Below are positions 54,333 through 63,918 of a DNA stretch of 64,000 nt, piece by piece. Under the pieces are notes generated by a model. It was not told the origin of the DNA. It saw nothing but the letters and a program-made list of their open reading frames with translations, and searched no databases. Origin of the DNA: Campylobacter concisus (GTDB lineage: Bacteria > Campylobacterota > Campylobacteria > Campylobacterales > Campylobacteraceae); contig NZ_CP021642.1 of the NCBI RefSeq assembly GCF_003048375.1, positions 806,001 to 870,000 of the forward strand. Direction: 5' to 3'. The translations under genes and the position numbers were made by a program. Each line of letters begins with the position of its first letter. Within the stretch, counting starts at the first letter, position 1.

Positions 54333-55434
54333 GCCACTCTATGCGCTCACTCATGCGCCCATTGAGGCATATTTTTCTAAAAATTCAGATGATTTTGTCG
54401 TGCGAGAGATACCGCTTTATGAATTTAGCGGTGACGGCGAGCATTTGATCGTTGAAATTTCTAAAAAAGATATGACGACAAGCGACGCTTTGCACGTCTT
54501 TAGCGAGGTTACAGGGGCAAAAATGCGCGACTTTGGCTATGCTGGGCTAAAGGATAAGCAGGGGATGACTACGCAGTTTATCTCTATGCCTCGTAAATTT
54601 GAGAGCGCGCTTGCAAACTTTAGCCACGAAAAGATGAAAATTTTAAACCTAAACGTGCATAAGAACAAGCTTCGCATCGGACATCTAAAGGGCAATAGCT
54701 TTTTCATCCGCCTAAAAAAGGTGCTGCCAAGTAGCGCTAAAAAGCTAGAGCAGGCCTTTGTCAGCATCGATAAAATGGGCTATGCAAACTACTTTGGCTA
54801 CCAGCGTTTTGGCAAATTTGGCGACAATGCTGAAACTGGGCTGGAGCTACTTAAAAACGGCACGATAAATGGCAAAAAGAGCAAAAATGTAAAGCTAAAT
54901 GACTTTTTGATCTCAGCCTATCAAAGCGATCTTTTTAACCGCTATCTTAGCAAAAGGGTTGAAATTTCAAGGTTTGTAAGCGACTTTAGTCTAAATGAGC
55001 TAGGCGAAATTTACAAAAATTTTAGCAAAGATGATCTAAAGGCGATGAAGGCGCAGGAGAGCTTTTTTAAGCTGCTTCCTGGAGAGGTTTTGGGGCACTA
55101 TCCATTTGGCAAGCTCTTTTTGTGTGAAAATTTAGATCAAGAGGCACAAAGATTTGCTAGGCGTGATATAACAAGCCTTGGTCTCATTGTCGGCGCAAAG
55201 GCCTATGAAGCAAGCGGCGTGGCAAAAGAGCTTGAGAATGAAATTTTCGCTGAGGCAGTTTTGCTTACTTCAAAGATCACTGGCTCAAGGCGCTTTAACT
55301 GGGCGTATTTAGAAAATACAAGCTACAAATACAACGAAGAAAACGCTCACTTTAGCTTAAATTTCACACTTCAAAAGGGCTCATACGCCACAGTTGTGTT
55401 AGAGGAAATTTTGCATAAAAATATATTTGAGTAG
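54310..55434 (+). CDS. truD: tRNA pseudouridine(13) synthase TruD
   Basis: Converts U13 of tRNA-Glu to pseudouridine. The catalytic aspartate is Asp82 in [24 protein letters not shown] and [16 protein letters not shown] are further family motifs. The 374-residue length is normal. It overlaps thiL by 23 bases in a different frame, so the pair is probably coupled. Confidence 0.94.
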   Translation: MQEATTFKPLYALTHAPIEAYFSKNSDDFVVREIPLYEFSGDGEHLIVEISKKDMTTSDALHVFSEVTGAKMRDFGYAGLKDKQGMTTQFISMPRKFESALANFSHEKMKILNLNVHKNKLRIGHLKGNSFFIRLKKVLPSSAKKLEQAFVSIDKMGYANYFGYQRFGKFGDNAETGLELLKNGTINGKKSKNVKLNDFLISAYQSDLFNRYLSKRVEISRFVSDFSLNELGEIYKNFSKDDLKAMKAQESFFKLLPGEVLGHYPFGKLFLCENLDQEAQRFARRDITSLGLIVGAKAYEASGVAKELENEIFAEAVLLTSKITGSRRFNWAYLENTSYKYNEENAHFSLNFTLQKGSYATVVLEEILHKNIFE

Positions 55435-55496
55435 GCTAAATTTAAAGATAGGTTAAAAAGGGTTGCTGGCTAAATTTAGTTATGTGAAATTTAAAA

Positions 55497-55518
55497 AGGT
55501 CTAGCCGGAGCTAGACCT
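55497..55518 (-). terminator. intrinsic terminator of the chemoreceptor gene
   Basis: AGGTCTAGC and GCTAGACCT form a perfect nine-base stem with a CGGA loop. On the minus strand it is followed by TTTTT, after the chemoreceptor stop. Confidence 0.8.
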
Positions 55519-55545
55519 AAAACATTAAATTTAAGAGGTAAAAAC

Positions 55546-57516
55546 TTAAGTTCTAAAGACACTTAGTTTAGAATTTAGCGCGTCTGTCATCTTATTTAGA
55601 TGTTCAGCCGCAGAAGCTATCTCTTCTACGCTTCTAGCATTTTCAGATGAAATTTGATTGATCTCTGAGATGCCATCCATGATCTCATTTACATTCTTGC
55701 CAGTTGCGATGTAGTCTTGCATAGTCTTGTCAGACATCGCTATGGCGTTATTCATCGTTGCACTCATATCATTTATCGTCTTTTCAACGTCGCTTGCAAC
55801 GTGGGTTAGCTCTTGAATTTGTTTAGAGTTGATACCCATTTGCTCGCTGCTATCATTTATCGCTTGAACGATAACGTTGATAGTTGCATTTATCTCTGTT
55901 AGAGACTTTTGAGTTCTCTCAGCTAGCTGTCTAACCTCGTCAGCAACGACTGCAAAGCCACGTCCATGCTCACCTGCACGAGCTGCCTCAATGGCTGCGT
56001 TAAGAGCAAGTAGGTTTGTCTGATCAGCTATATCGTTGATAACAACAAGCACTGATTTAACCTGCTCTGCATCACGGCTAAGCTGCTCGATCTTACCAGC
56101 CATTTGATTTTCTACATTAGCAGAGTCTATGATCTGAGATGATAGGGCTCTGATAGCCTCAGTAGCTGTTTTTATATGAGTGCTTGCCTTTTGAAGATCA
56201 TCTTTGCCAGCTTGAGCAACTGAAAGTGACTCTTTCATGCTTTCTTGCATAGACTTACATCTTTGATTTGTCTCTTCGACGATCTGGGTTGATTCTTCTA
56301 CGCGTTTGCCTGTTTGAAGTGAGGTAGAGCTTAGCTCGTTAGCAACTGAGCTGTTTTCGCTTGAAAGGTTTTTGGTGTCGCTTATAAGAACTCTAATGCG
56401 CTCTATGAAGTTATTTATATCATTGCTTATTTTAGCTATCTCGTCTTTGCCGTAGATCGGGATTTTAAGAGTAAAGTCAGATGTTATAGCATTTAAATTT
56501 GCTCCTAGTCTATCGATAGGATTTGCAACTAGCTTTTTAAGCAAGAAGATAGATACTATGATAAGAAGCAATGTAACTATAATGCTTGCGATGATGAAGT
56601 TTTTGCTAACTACTTTTTGAGGTGTCAAGAAGTCATCAGTAACAGCTGAGCCAAGCACGATCCAGTTAAGCTTATCAAATGGCTCAAAAGCAACTACTCT
56701 CTCAACTCCATCAACATTTATGAGTTTGACACCTTCTTTAGTTTTTACTATGTCATCAACTATATCTTTTAGCTGACCTTCTGGTGCTTTGCCAGCTAGC
56801 TTTGGGTGAATGTCATAGACATTTGTCTTTGTATTAAAGATAGAGAAGTAGCCACGCTCGCCTAGCTTCATTTGTGCCATTGTCTTTTGAAGATCTTCTA
56901 AGCCTTCAGTAAAGTCGTAACCTATAAATAAAACTGCCACAACTTCGCCGTTTTGAACGACTGGCTCATAAACACACATGTAGTTTCTGCCAAAAATATT
57001 TAGAGCACCCACATATGTCTCTTTGTTCATCATCTTTGGATAGATCGTTTTATTTAGCATACCAAGCGCTCTACTGCCATCATCTAGTAAAAGTGAAGTA
57101 GATACAGCAGCAAATTCATTGCCTGATTTTGCAAAGATGGTTGGGATACCGCCGTTTGTTAGCTTTTTGATCTTATCAGAAATTTCATGGTTGTTATTTA
57201 ACACGCCCATTTTGTCTGAGATAAGCTCTAAAGCGTCGTCATTTTCAGTCTTTATGGTTTGGCTAGTGGCTCTTATGTTACCTAAAGCCTCTTTTAAGAC
57301 ATGCATATATAGTTTTGCATTATCTTCGTTATCTTCATCAAATAGCTCAACCGTGTCCATCGCAAGCGCAACGTTTTGCTGGATAGTTGTTTCTACTCCC
57401 TCCTTGATCTCACGCTCTAAGACATGTGATATAAAAAATACAAAGCAAGCCATACAAATGGCAAGAACTAAAGCGATGACCGCTGAGACCTTGACTAAGA
57501 TGCTACGCAAATTCAT
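55546..57516 (-). CDS. methyl-accepting chemotaxis protein with Cache-type sensor
   Basis: A 656-residue chemoreceptor. Membrane helices at about 8-30 and 303-327 frame a periplasmic Cache-type sensor (Cache_3-Cache_2-like) with [20 protein letters not shown] and [18 protein letters not shown] domain follows, then the signalling domain with the conserved hairpin [19 protein letters not shown]. The ligand cannot be predicted from sequence alone. There is no C-terminal pentapeptide (it ends in LSVFRT). AAGGAGG and a TATAAT box precede it. Confidence 0.93.
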   Translation of the reverse strand: MNLRSILVKVSAVIALVLAICMACFVFFISHVLEREIKEGVETTIQQNVALAMDTVELFDEDNEDNAKLYMHVLKEALGNIRATSQTIKTENDDALELISDKMGVLNNNHEISDKIKKLTNGGIPTIFAKSGNEFAAVSTSLLLDDGSRALGMLNKTIYPKMMNKETYVGALNIFGRNYMCVYEPVVQNGEVVAVLFIGYDFTEGLEDLQKTMAQMKLGERGYFSIFNTKTNVYDIHPKLAGKAPEGQLKDIVDDIVKTKEGVKLINVDGVERVVAFEPFDKLNWIVLGSAVTDDFLTPQKVVSKNFIIASIIVTLLLIIVSIFLLKKLVANPIDRLGANLNAITSDFTLKIPIYGKDEIAKISNDINNFIERIRVLISDTKNLSSENSSVANELSSTSLQTGKRVEESTQIVEETNQRCKSMQESMKESLSVAQAGKDDLQKASTHIKTATEAIRALSSQIIDSANVENQMAGKIEQLSRDAEQVKSVLVVINDIADQTNLLALNAAIEAARAGEHGRGFAVVADEVRQLAERTQKSLTEINATINVIVQAINDSSEQMGINSKQIQELTHVASDVEKTINDMSATMNNAIAMSDKTMQDYIATGKNVNEIMDGISEINQISSENARSVEEIASAAEHLNKMTDALNSKLSVFRT

Positions 57517-57549
57517 CTATATCCTCCTTGGTTTAGATTTTAAGGGTTT

Positions 57550-57555
57550 ATTATA
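57550..57555 (-). promoter_or_regulatory. TATAAT -10 box of the chemoreceptor gene
   Basis: On the minus strand a perfect TATAAT lies 33 bases before the start, with AAGGAGG between. No sigma-28 signature is visible, so vegetative expression is likely. Confidence 0.55.
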
Positions 57556-58012
57556 CAAATTTTTTCTCGTAAAACATATAGAATTTTAGGGAAAAATAAC
57601 GAATTTTAAATTTTTGTTTGCTTTGTATTTATAATTATAACTTTTATGAAACTGGAGCAAAAATTTATAAAAAATTGCTATTTAAATTTGGCTTTTTAAG
57701 CAAAATTTATAGTTTGGCAAAAGCAAGAATTTTGCGCTTTTGAGGGATTAAAATTTAAATTTGTATCGTTTTGTTGATTTGTTGTCTATTTTATTAGATT
57801 GGTTTAAGATTTAAAGAGAAATAACAAAAAAGTGAAATTTGGAGCGTTTTACTCTTGTTTTTGTAAAGAAATTTTAAAAAGATTAAATAAAAAAATTAAT
57901 TTCATACCAAGTTGTGACAAAATTTAGGCTCAAAAATCAAAAAAATGCCTAGATAAAATTTGCAAAATTTGATGAAAAATTTGGTCGCAGGGTAAATTTA
58001 TATATTTTTAAA
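57556..58012. other. AT-rich spacer upstream of rnpB
   Basis: I see no coding region, repeat or structured element here beyond AT-rich runs. The chemoreceptor and rnpB are transcribed away from each other across it. Confidence 0.6.
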
Positions 58013-58018
58013 TATAAT
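58013..58018 (+). promoter_or_regulatory. TATAAT -10 box of rnpB
   Basis: A perfect TATAAT places the RNA start near 58025, at the base of the P1 helix. Confidence 0.7.
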
Positions 58019-58024
58019 CACGCT

Positions 58025-58346
58025 CTGGCACGGTAAGCGGTCGCTTTTGTATCTTACAAAAGAGGAAAGTCCGAGCTGCGATAAGACAAAGTTCCATCTA
58101 ACGGATGGCTAGGGAAACCTAAGGGATAGTGTAACAGAAAGCAAACTTCCGCCTTGGCGGTAAAGGTGAAACGGCGGGGTAAGAGCCCACCGGCACGCTT
58201 GGTAACTTGCGTGGCCATATAAACCCAACTTGCAGTAAGAAGGGATGGTTTTGGTCTTATATTAAAACCCTTCGCTAGAGCTTGTTTGTAAAAGCAAGCG
58301 TAGATAAATGATCGCTCAAGACAGAACTCGGCTTAACGCCGTGCCT
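58025..58346 (+). ncRNA. rnpB: RNase P RNA (bacterial type A)
   Basis: The catalytic RNA that removes 5' leaders from precursor tRNAs. GAGGAAAGTCCGAGCT (58062-58077) and ACAGAACTCGGCTTA (58321-58335) are the universal pair that forms the P4 core. GGCACGG (58027-58033) and CCGTGCC (58339-58345) close helix P1 and fix both ends. GGTAAGAGCCCACCG (about 58178-58192) is the conserved specificity-domain segment. The length of about 320 bases is typical for Campylobacter. The exact 3' end is uncertain by several bases. Confidence 0.95.
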
Positions 58347-58445
58347 TTGCTTAAATTTAGAGTAAATTTTAATTAGTTGGTAAATTCAAAAGATTTTCAA
58401 GACAAAACCGGCAAATATGCCGTGCCTTGAAAGTTTGAGTTTAGA

Positions 58446-58673
58446 TTAGTTTTTTACGTATTTTTGAGCTTTTTGTAGTTTTGTAAGCTCGTTTTGGATG
58501 TGTGAAGATTTGGTTTTAAAAAGCTCTATCGCACCGCCAATTAGCGCTTGTGCTTCTTGAGCCGAAGCTAAGCTTTTAAACATATCTTCGCTAAAGCTTT
58601 GTGATAGTGCAGCTAGTTTTATTGTATCTTCGTTTATTAACGCTAGCTTAAATTCATTGATCCAGCTATTCAC
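58446..58673 (-). CDS. FliT-like small flagellar protein
   Basis: A 75-residue helical protein that follows fliS by an overlap of eight bases. Its size and helical pattern, and the fliD-fliS neighbourhood, suggest a short FliT-like chaperone for FliD. The sequence is too short and variable to be certain. C. jejuni has a gene of similar size in this place, from memory. Confidence 0.6.
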   Translation of the reverse strand: MNSWINEFKLALINEDTIKLAALSQSFSEDMFKSLASAQEAQALIGGAIELFKTKSSHIQNELTKLQKAQKYVKN

Positions 58674-59037
58674 CTGATGTTACCTCCCTCCATGCTTCTG
58701 ATAACTGCTTTACGACATTTGTTACTTCATTTAGCGCTGCTATATCATTTTGGATATTTGCCATAGCAAGAAGCTGCATCTGCCTTGTATAAAGTCCGCT
58801 AAGGTAGTGAGCCACGTCGCCTTGAGAATAATCAAGCGAGTTTAAAAGCTCGACAAAGATAGCGTTTGCTCTGTTTATATAATAGACCTTTTTCTCTATA
58901 TCTCCAGCTTCGATCGCTTTTTTTGTGCGAAATATAAATTTCAAAATTCCATCATAAAGCATTTCTATTAATTTAGTCGGGGACTCGATGCCCCCGAAAC
59001 TCGACTGTGCGTATGCACTATATGCACTTTGATTCAT
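58666..59037 (-). CDS. fliS: flagellin export chaperone FliS
   Basis: A 123-residue helical chaperone that binds flagellin C-termini before secretion. The N-terminus NQSAYSAYAQ and the segments LIEMLYDGILKFI and YYINRANAIFVELLNSLDY are typical. It lies between fliD and the FliT-like gene with short spacing. Confidence 0.94.
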   Translation of the reverse strand: MNQSAYSAYAQSSFGGIESPTKLIEMLYDGILKFIFRTKKAIEAGDIEKKVYYINRANAIFVELLNSLDYSQGDVAHYLSGLYTRQMQLLAMANIQNDIAALNEVTNVVKQLSEAWREVTSGE

Positions 59038-59046
59038 TTTTCTCTC

Positions 59047-60807
59047 TTAGTTCTTATTGTTTAGCTCAGCATCTATCATTGATTTTAGTGTAGCAAACTG
59101 ATTTTCTAAACTTGCGATGATAGCGTTATACTTGATGAAGCGTTCTTGCATCGTTGTATATTTCTCATCTAAAAGCTTTTGAGTGCTCTCTTTGTTTTTA
59201 GTGATAGACTCACTCTCATCTTTTAGCTGATTTTGCATAGCGATCATCGTACCTTCTTTGCCAACAGCACCATCAAGCATCTTAGCTAGCTTTGTAAATA
59301 GACCATCAGTTTTTTTAGTCACTGGATTTACAGTGGCTTCGCTCATACCAAGAGTTGCTAGTGCAGAAGCTTTGCCTTTTACTTCGATATTTTCGCCATC
59401 GCTTCTTTTTAAGATGATCCTCTTGCCGCTTTGATCAAGGCTAGCTGTGACACCGTCGATACCAGCGTCATTGATAGCTTGTTGAAGTTTTAGAGCGTTA
59501 TCTTCAGCTGTTGAACCAGCTGTGGTTGAAAATATAACTGACTTGCCATTTATCGTTAGATCGCCAGCTTGGATGTTTAACGCACCTGCGCTAACGGTTG
59601 AGTTACCCATGTAGCTTATCGGCTCAGTCTTGCTTGAACCCATAAAAAATTTCTGAATTTCTTCTGGATCTTTGCTAAGAGCTGCGTTAAATTTATTTAG
59701 ATCAAGCTGAAGCTGACCGTCTTTGTCAGGCACTATGCCAAATTTACTTAGCGCTTTGCCTTCGCTATCTTGACCATTTACTAGACGTCCGATGTTTGAT
59801 CTAAGGCTTGAAATTTCACTCACACCTTGAAAAGTACCAGCACCTTTTTCTTCATCATATTTTGTAGCGATCTCAAGGTTCATTGTCATTAGGTTGTAGT
59901 CTTTTATAAACTCTTCAACCGCTTTTACGACCTCTTCAGTGTTTTGAGAGATGCTTACGTTTGTCTTGCCAGTCTCATTTAGCGTGATATTTACACCCGG
60001 TCTTAGATCATCAAAGCTATTTTTGCTTCTTTTGATATTTACGCCATTATATGTAAATTCTGCATCTTGCGCTTTTAGAATTCTATTTTTCTCCAAATTT
60101 GATGTCATCTTTGGCGTGCCATCAGGATTTGTTAGCGCTGTGCCGTGCTCGTCTGTGTCTTGAAACTGCGTATCATCCCAGCCAAGCTTGTCTAAAATGC
60201 CAGCAGTGTCGTTTGAAAATTTAATAGTCTGTGTAGCCCCAGTGCTGCCTGATTGAAGCATTATTTGATTTGGTTTATCGCCACCAACATTTAAAATTCT
60301 AGCTTGTAATTTACCGCCACTTACGTCATTTATCTTATCAACGATATCTTGATAAGTTGTCGATCTTGTCACACCGATAGAGAATTTTTGTCCATCGATC
60401 TCAACGTCAAATGAGCCAGTATTTGTCGCACCCACCATGCTTGAAGAATTTTTGAAATTCTTGCTTTGAAATGTATCTTTTTGAGCAAGTTTTTGCACAT
60501 CGATACTAAAACTTTGCACGCTAACGCCGTTTGCCGCTGAAGCTGTGACGCTTTTGCCAGCGTTATTGGTATTTCTTTTTAGATAAAGTGCCTCGCCGCC
60601 AAGTGTTTTGCCACTAACATTTACGTTGCTAACAAGAGTTTTTAGCGCTGCAAGGTCCTTTTGCTTAAGCTCATTTTTCTCTAGTCTTGTTGTAAGTGGT
60701 TTGATCTGTCCAGCCTCATCAGCCTCTTTTAGTTTCTTGATAAGCTCATCGTTTAGGCCGCTATTTTTTGTACCGATGCCTAAATTTGTTACGTTACCTA
60801 CTGCCAT
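59047..60807 (-). CDS. fliD: flagellar filament cap protein FliD
   Basis: The 586-residue cap that assembles flagellin at the filament tip. The N-terminal LGIGTKNSGLNDELIKKLKEAD and the C-terminal coiled coil (MIAMQNQLKDESESITKNKE) form the leg region; the middle domains are exposed. Length is close to other Campylobacter FliD proteins. It lies two bases after flaG in the same operon, and fliS follows nine bases later. Confidence 0.95.
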   Translation of the reverse strand: MAVGNVTNLGIGTKNSGLNDELIKKLKEADEAGQIKPLTTRLEKNELKQKDLAALKTLVSNVNVSGKTLGGEALYLKRNTNNAGKSVTASAANGVSVQSFSIDVQKLAQKDTFQSKNFKNSSSMVGATNTGSFDVEIDGQKFSIGVTRSTTYQDIVDKINDVSGGKLQARILNVGGDKPNQIMLQSGSTGATQTIKFSNDTAGILDKLGWDDTQFQDTDEHGTALTNPDGTPKMTSNLEKNRILKAQDAEFTYNGVNIKRSKNSFDDLRPGVNITLNETGKTNVSISQNTEEVVKAVEEFIKDYNLMTMNLEIATKYDEEKGAGTFQGVSEISSLRSNIGRLVNGQDSEGKALSKFGIVPDKDGQLQLDLNKFNAALSKDPEEIQKFFMGSSKTEPISYMGNSTVSAGALNIQAGDLTINGKSVIFSTTAGSTAEDNALKLQQAINDAGIDGVTASLDQSGKRIILKRSDGENIEVKGKASALATLGMSEATVNPVTKKTDGLFTKLAKMLDGAVGKEGTMIAMQNQLKDESESITKNKESTQKLLDEKYTTMQERFIKYNAIIASLENQFATLKSMIDAELNNKN

Positions 60808-60809
60808 TT

Positions 60810-61205
60810 TTAACTCTCCTTGTCAAAAAGTATTCCGATACTTTCTTTGAAATACTCGCTGATTTTTATAGCTTCTTTGCTCGGAAGCTGTGTTATCTCT
60901 TCGCCTGTTTTGGCGTCTTTTACTTGCACTACCATTAAATTTAACTTCTCGTTGTAAGCAAATCTTACATTAGTATCGAGCTGTTGCATCTGATAGTTTA
61001 GCCTATCAGTAACCTCTCTTGTTTTTCTAGCAAGATCCTCGTTGCTAAGTCCGTCAAGCTCGTTAGCATCCTTTGATTTGCCGTTTTTGTCGGCATTTAC
61101 TTTGACATCAGAGTGCTCGATAGGTCTGCTGTCTATCTGACGCTGAGCCGACGTACTCATGTTTGCATCAAGTGTTTGATTTGCCGCTGCTTTGAAAATT
61201 TCCAT
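60810..61205 (-). CDS. flaG: FlaG-family flagellar protein
   Basis: A 131-residue FlaG domain protein. The second half has VTDRLNYQMQQLDTNVRFAYNEKLNLMVVQVKDAK, of which LDTNVRFAYNEKLNLMVVQV is the core family motif, and then a typical TGEEITQLPSKEAIKI end. FlaG limits filament length. It is the first gene of flaG-fliD-fliS-fliT, and the sigma-28 promoter upstream fits a late flagellar class. Confidence 0.92.
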   Translation of the reverse strand: MEIFKAAANQTLDANMSTSAQRQIDSRPIEHSDVKVNADKNGKSKDANELDGLSNEDLARKTREVTDRLNYQMQQLDTNVRFAYNEKLNLMVVQVKDAKTGEEITQLPSKEAIKISEYFKESIGILFDKES

Positions 61206-61237
61206 AGTTTTACTCCTTAAAACTTACGCTAGCTCCT

Positions 61238-61264
61238 ACATCGGTAAAATTTTAAATTCCTTTA
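61238..61264 (-). promoter_or_regulatory. sigma-28 promoter of flaG-fliD-fliS-fliT
   Basis: On the minus strand TAAA, fifteen bases, then ACCGATGT. The sigma-28 (FliA) consensus is TAAA-N15-GCCGATAA, so spacing is exact and the core CCGAT is intact. It starts 33 bases before the flaG codon. Confidence 0.7.
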
Positions 61265-61324
61265 GTATTTATATAAATTTTTGATTATTTAGGTTAAAAT
61301 CGAGCAAAATTTATAGGACGGGAT

Positions 61325-61669
61325 ATGAAAATTTCATTTGAATGCGACTGCATTTTGCTGCAAAAGACCTTGCTGCTTTTTTGTGGAAATTTAGCCGCTC
61401 ATCATAAGGATTGTGATTTTGTAGTAAGTGACCGCGAAATCGTCACAAAAAAACCGCTATTTATAATAGGTAAGAACGCTCATCTTTCTCATCCATTCAC
61501 AAGAGCCACTCTTCTTGATACACTCGAGGAGTTTTACTCAGCCACGCAAATTTCAAAGGCAAAAGAGCCAGATCAGATAGTAAATGAAAAGAGTTTGGAG
61601 CAAAAAGTCTCAAATTTGATAGATAAATTTAAAGCTGATCTGCTTGAAATTTTAAGGGCAAATCAGTGA
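61325..61669 (+). CDS. conserved protein of unknown function upstream of rsmD
   Basis: A 114-residue protein, strand-helix pattern, with an IGKNAHLSHPF segment and a helical acidic second half. I do not recognise the family. It is conserved at this place in Campylobacter genomes, from memory, and overlaps the rsmD start by four bases. An AAAAT box and GGGA lie upstream. Confidence 0.65.
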   Translation: MKISFECDCILLQKTLLLFCGNLAAHHKDCDFVVSDREIVTKKPLFIIGKNAHLSHPFTRATLLDTLEEFYSATQISKAKEPDQIVNEKSLEQKVSNLIDKFKADLLEILRANQ

Positions 61670-62232
61670 AACTTTATACCAAAATTTCAAGTGGTAAATT
61701 TAAAGGCAAAAGGCTTGAGCTACCAAGTCTAAGCACGACTAGAAGCACAAAAAGCATCGTAAAAGAGTCCTTTTTTAACGTCATTAGAGATGAAATTTAC
61801 TCGCTTACATTTATAGAGGGCTTTGGCGGAAGCGGCGTGATGGCAAGCGAGGCTGTTAGCAACGGAGCGCGCGAGGCCATCGCTATCGAAAAAGATAGGG
61901 CTGCTTTTAATATCACGCAAAGCAACCTTGCAAGCCTGCAAAGTCCAAATTTAAAAGCGATAAATGGCGATAGCTTTGCGCTTTTGCCTGATCTTGTAAA
62001 TTCGCAAAATGGCAAGGTTTTGCTCTATCTTGATCCGCCATTTGACATAAGAGCTGGCTTTGATGATATCTACGAAAAGCTTGTAAATTTGATCTCGCAG
62101 CTAAAAAAAGAGAAAATTTATATGATAGTTTTTGAGCATAACAGCGACTTTAAATTTGGCGATGAAATTTCTGCGTATAAGCTTGTTAAATTTAAAAAAT
62201 TTGGAGCCACTTCTCTCTCTTATTTTCAGTAA
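61666..62232 (+). CDS. rsmD: 16S rRNA (guanine(966)-N(2))-methyltransferase RsmD
   Basis: A 188-residue SAM-dependent methyltransferase. EGFGGSGVMASEA (51-63) is motif I in a variant form (usually D-FAGSG), and LDPPFD (122-127) is the catalytic motif IV. GKFKGKRLELP near the N-terminus is the RNA-contact segment. The start overlaps the gene upstream by four bases. The flgI promoter begins directly after the stop. Confidence 0.92.
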   Translation: MKLYTKISSGKFKGKRLELPSLSTTRSTKSIVKESFFNVIRDEIYSLTFIEGFGGSGVMASEAVSNGAREAIAIEKDRAAFNITQSNLASLQSPNLKAINGDSFALLPDLVNSQNGKVLLYLDPPFDIRAGFDDIYEKLVNLISQLKKEKIYMIVFEHNSDFKFGDEISAYKLVKFKKFGATSLSYFQ

Positions 62233-62235
62233 ATT

Positions 62236-62252
62236 TTGGAACATCTTTTGCT
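62236..62252 (+). promoter_or_regulatory. sigma-54 promoter of flgI
   Basis: TTGGAACATCTTTTGCT gives GG (62238-62239), ten bases, then GC (62250-62251). It matches the Campylobacter RpoN consensus TTGGAAC-N4-TTTGCTT almost exactly. The flgI start is 37 bases downstream. FlgR is the expected activator. Confidence 0.9.
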
Positions 62253-62288
62253 TTAAAAACCTAAAATAGCTAAATTTTAGGAAAAAAT

Positions 62289-63341
62289 ATGAAAAAAATT
62301 TTATCTTTTGTAGCAGCTTCGGTGATAGCTACTTCAGCCTTTGCTACGCAGATAAAAGAGCTTGCAAACATCGTTGGCGTAAGGGACAACCAGCTAATAG
62401 GCTATGGTTTAGTCGTCGGACTAAACGGCACAGGGGACGGCTCAACGTCAAAATTTACGATCCAGTCGCTATCAAACATGCTTCAAGGCGTAAATGTCAA
62501 GATAAATCCAGATGATATCAAGTCTAAAAACGCAGCTGCTGTTATGGTGACAGCAAAATTGCCTGCATTTGCAAGGCATGGCGACAAGCTTGATATCGAG
62601 ATCTCATCTATCGGCGATGCAAAAAGCTTACAAGGTGGCACCCTTCTTATGACCCCACTAAAAGGCGTTGATGGCGATATCTACGCTTTGGCTCAAGGAC
62701 CTCTAAGTATCGGTGGTAAGAGCGCAGGAAGAAGTGGCGGCAATCACCCAACCGTAGGCACTATCTTAAATGGCGCCCTTGTGGAGCGCGAGGTCACTTA
62801 CGATATCTACAATCAAGATAGCATAAAACTAAGCCTAAAAGATACAAATTTTAAAACCGCTCTTGATATCCAAAACGCCATAAATGCAAACATCTCAGAC
62901 GATACTGCAAAGGCGATCGATCCAAGAACGGTTATCGTTAAAAAGCCAGATGACGTTAGCATCATCGAGCTTGCAAGCGCTGTGCTTGATCTTGATGTGG
63001 AGTATAAGCCAGATGAGAAGATCGTAGTTGATGAGAGAACTGGCACGATAGTTAGCGGTATAAACGCGGTAGTTAGTCCAGTCGTGATAACTCATGGCGC
63101 AATTACAATAAAGATAGAGCCAAACAGCTATGAAGAGGCGGCGCAAAATGATGTAAATATAGGTAGCGACACCTCGGTGGCTCCTAGTCAAAATTTACTT
63201 AAAATTTCAGGCGAAAAAACAACCGTTGCAAACGTGACAAGAGCGCTAAACAAACTTGGAGCAACACCAAGTGACATCATCTCGATACTTGAAAATTTAA
63301 AACGAGTTGGTGCGATACAAGTCGATCTGGAGATAATATAA
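62289..63341 (+). CDS. flgI: flagellar P-ring protein FlgI
   Basis: A 350-residue periplasmic protein that forms the P ring. The signal peptide is [19 protein letters not shown]. The mature protein begins [20 protein letters not shown] and continues with [16 protein letters not shown], both highly conserved. The length is normal. It overlaps the FlgJ-like start by one base. The sigma-54 promoter places it in the middle (rod-hook) class. Confidence 0.97.
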   Translation: MKKILSFVAASVIATSAFATQIKELANIVGVRDNQLIGYGLVVGLNGTGDGSTSKFTIQSLSNMLQGVNVKINPDDIKSKNAAAVMVTAKLPAFARHGDKLDIEISSIGDAKSLQGGTLLMTPLKGVDGDIYALAQGPLSIGGKSAGRSGGNHPTVGTILNGALVEREVTYDIYNQDSIKLSLKDTNFKTALDIQNAINANISDDTAKAIDPRTVIVKKPDDVSIIELASAVLDLDVEYKPDEKIVVDERTGTIVSGINAVVSPVVITHGAITIKIEPNSYEEAAQNDVNIGSDTSVAPSQNLLKISGEKTTVANVTRALNKLGATPSDIISILENLKRVGAIQVDLEII

Positions 63342-63640
63342 TGCAAATAGACAACACCTTAGCACTAAATTCGTATAACGACATCTCAGCAAACAAGATA
63401 AAAAACCTAAATAGTAAACAAGACGCACTTTTAAAAGAGCAAACTGACGCTTTTGAAGCATATATGGTAAAAGCTGTGCTTGATATCGCTTTAAAAGAAG
63501 ATGATAAGAACTCACTCTATCCAAAAGCCGCTGGCAGCGACATTTACAGGTCTATGTATAACGATGCTATGAGCAAAGCTTTGAGTGGAAATTTAGGTTT
63601 TTCAGAACTTTTATACGATTTTTTGAAGAGAGACTCTTAA
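63341..63640 (+). CDS. flgJ: FlgJ-like rod-binding protein without muramidase domain
   Basis: A 99-residue protein equal to the N-terminal rod-scaffold domain of FlgJ ([21 protein letters not shown] and [17 protein letters not shown]). The C-terminal peptidoglycan hydrolase domain of enterobacterial FlgJ is absent, as in other Campylobacter. It lies between flgI and flgM; its stop codon is within the flgM promoter. Confidence 0.9.
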   Translation: MQIDNTLALNSYNDISANKIKNLNSKQDALLKEQTDAFEAYMVKAVLDIALKEDDKNSLYPKAAGSDIYRSMYNDAMSKALSGNLGFSELLYDFLKRDS

Positions 63641-63663
63641 GTAAATTTATATTTTGCCGATGT
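63637..63663 (+). promoter_or_regulatory. sigma-28 promoter of flgM
   Basis: TTAAGTAA, eleven bases, then GCCGATGT, matching TAAAGTTT-N11-GCCGATAA of sigma-28. It overlaps the flgJ stop codon and begins 62 bases before flgM. FlgM would therefore also be made late, allowing feedback on sigma-28. Confidence 0.75.
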
Positions 63664-63698
63664 AGTGATATAAACATTTTATTTTAAGAGGTATGGAT

Positions 63699-63902
63699 AT
63701 GATAACTCCTTTGAACCAAAGACCAAACTACCAGGCAAATACGCTAAATAAAAATAGCGATGCTAGAGTTGAAAATGAAAACAAAGAAGTAAAAACAAAC
63801 GAAAACACAAAGGTAAAAGAGATAGCTGATGCAATAGCAAATGGCACCTATCAGGTAGATATCTCTAAAACAGCTAAGGCTGTGGCTGATGCGTTGCTCT
63901 AA
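63699..63902 (+). CDS. flgM: anti-sigma-28 factor FlgM
   Basis: A 67-residue protein with an N-terminal disordered part and the conserved FlgM helix VKEIADAIANGTYQVDISKT at the C-terminus, which binds sigma-28. The ATG at 63699 is seven bases after AAGAGG; an ATG at 63693 is too close to that site. Its flagellar-export signal is at the N-terminus, as in other FlgM proteins. Confidence 0.9.
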   Translation: MITPLNQRPNYQANTLNKNSDARVENENKEVKTNENTKVKEIADAIANGTYQVDISKTAKAVADALL

Positions 63903-63918
63903 ATTTAAAGGAATTTAA

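Noticed and set aside
58380-58445. Second copy of the rnpB 3' end
   Set aside because: GCCGTGCCTT recurs near the true rnpB end, but neighbouring bases do not match, and the likeness covers only ten bases. It may form part of a terminator hairpin.
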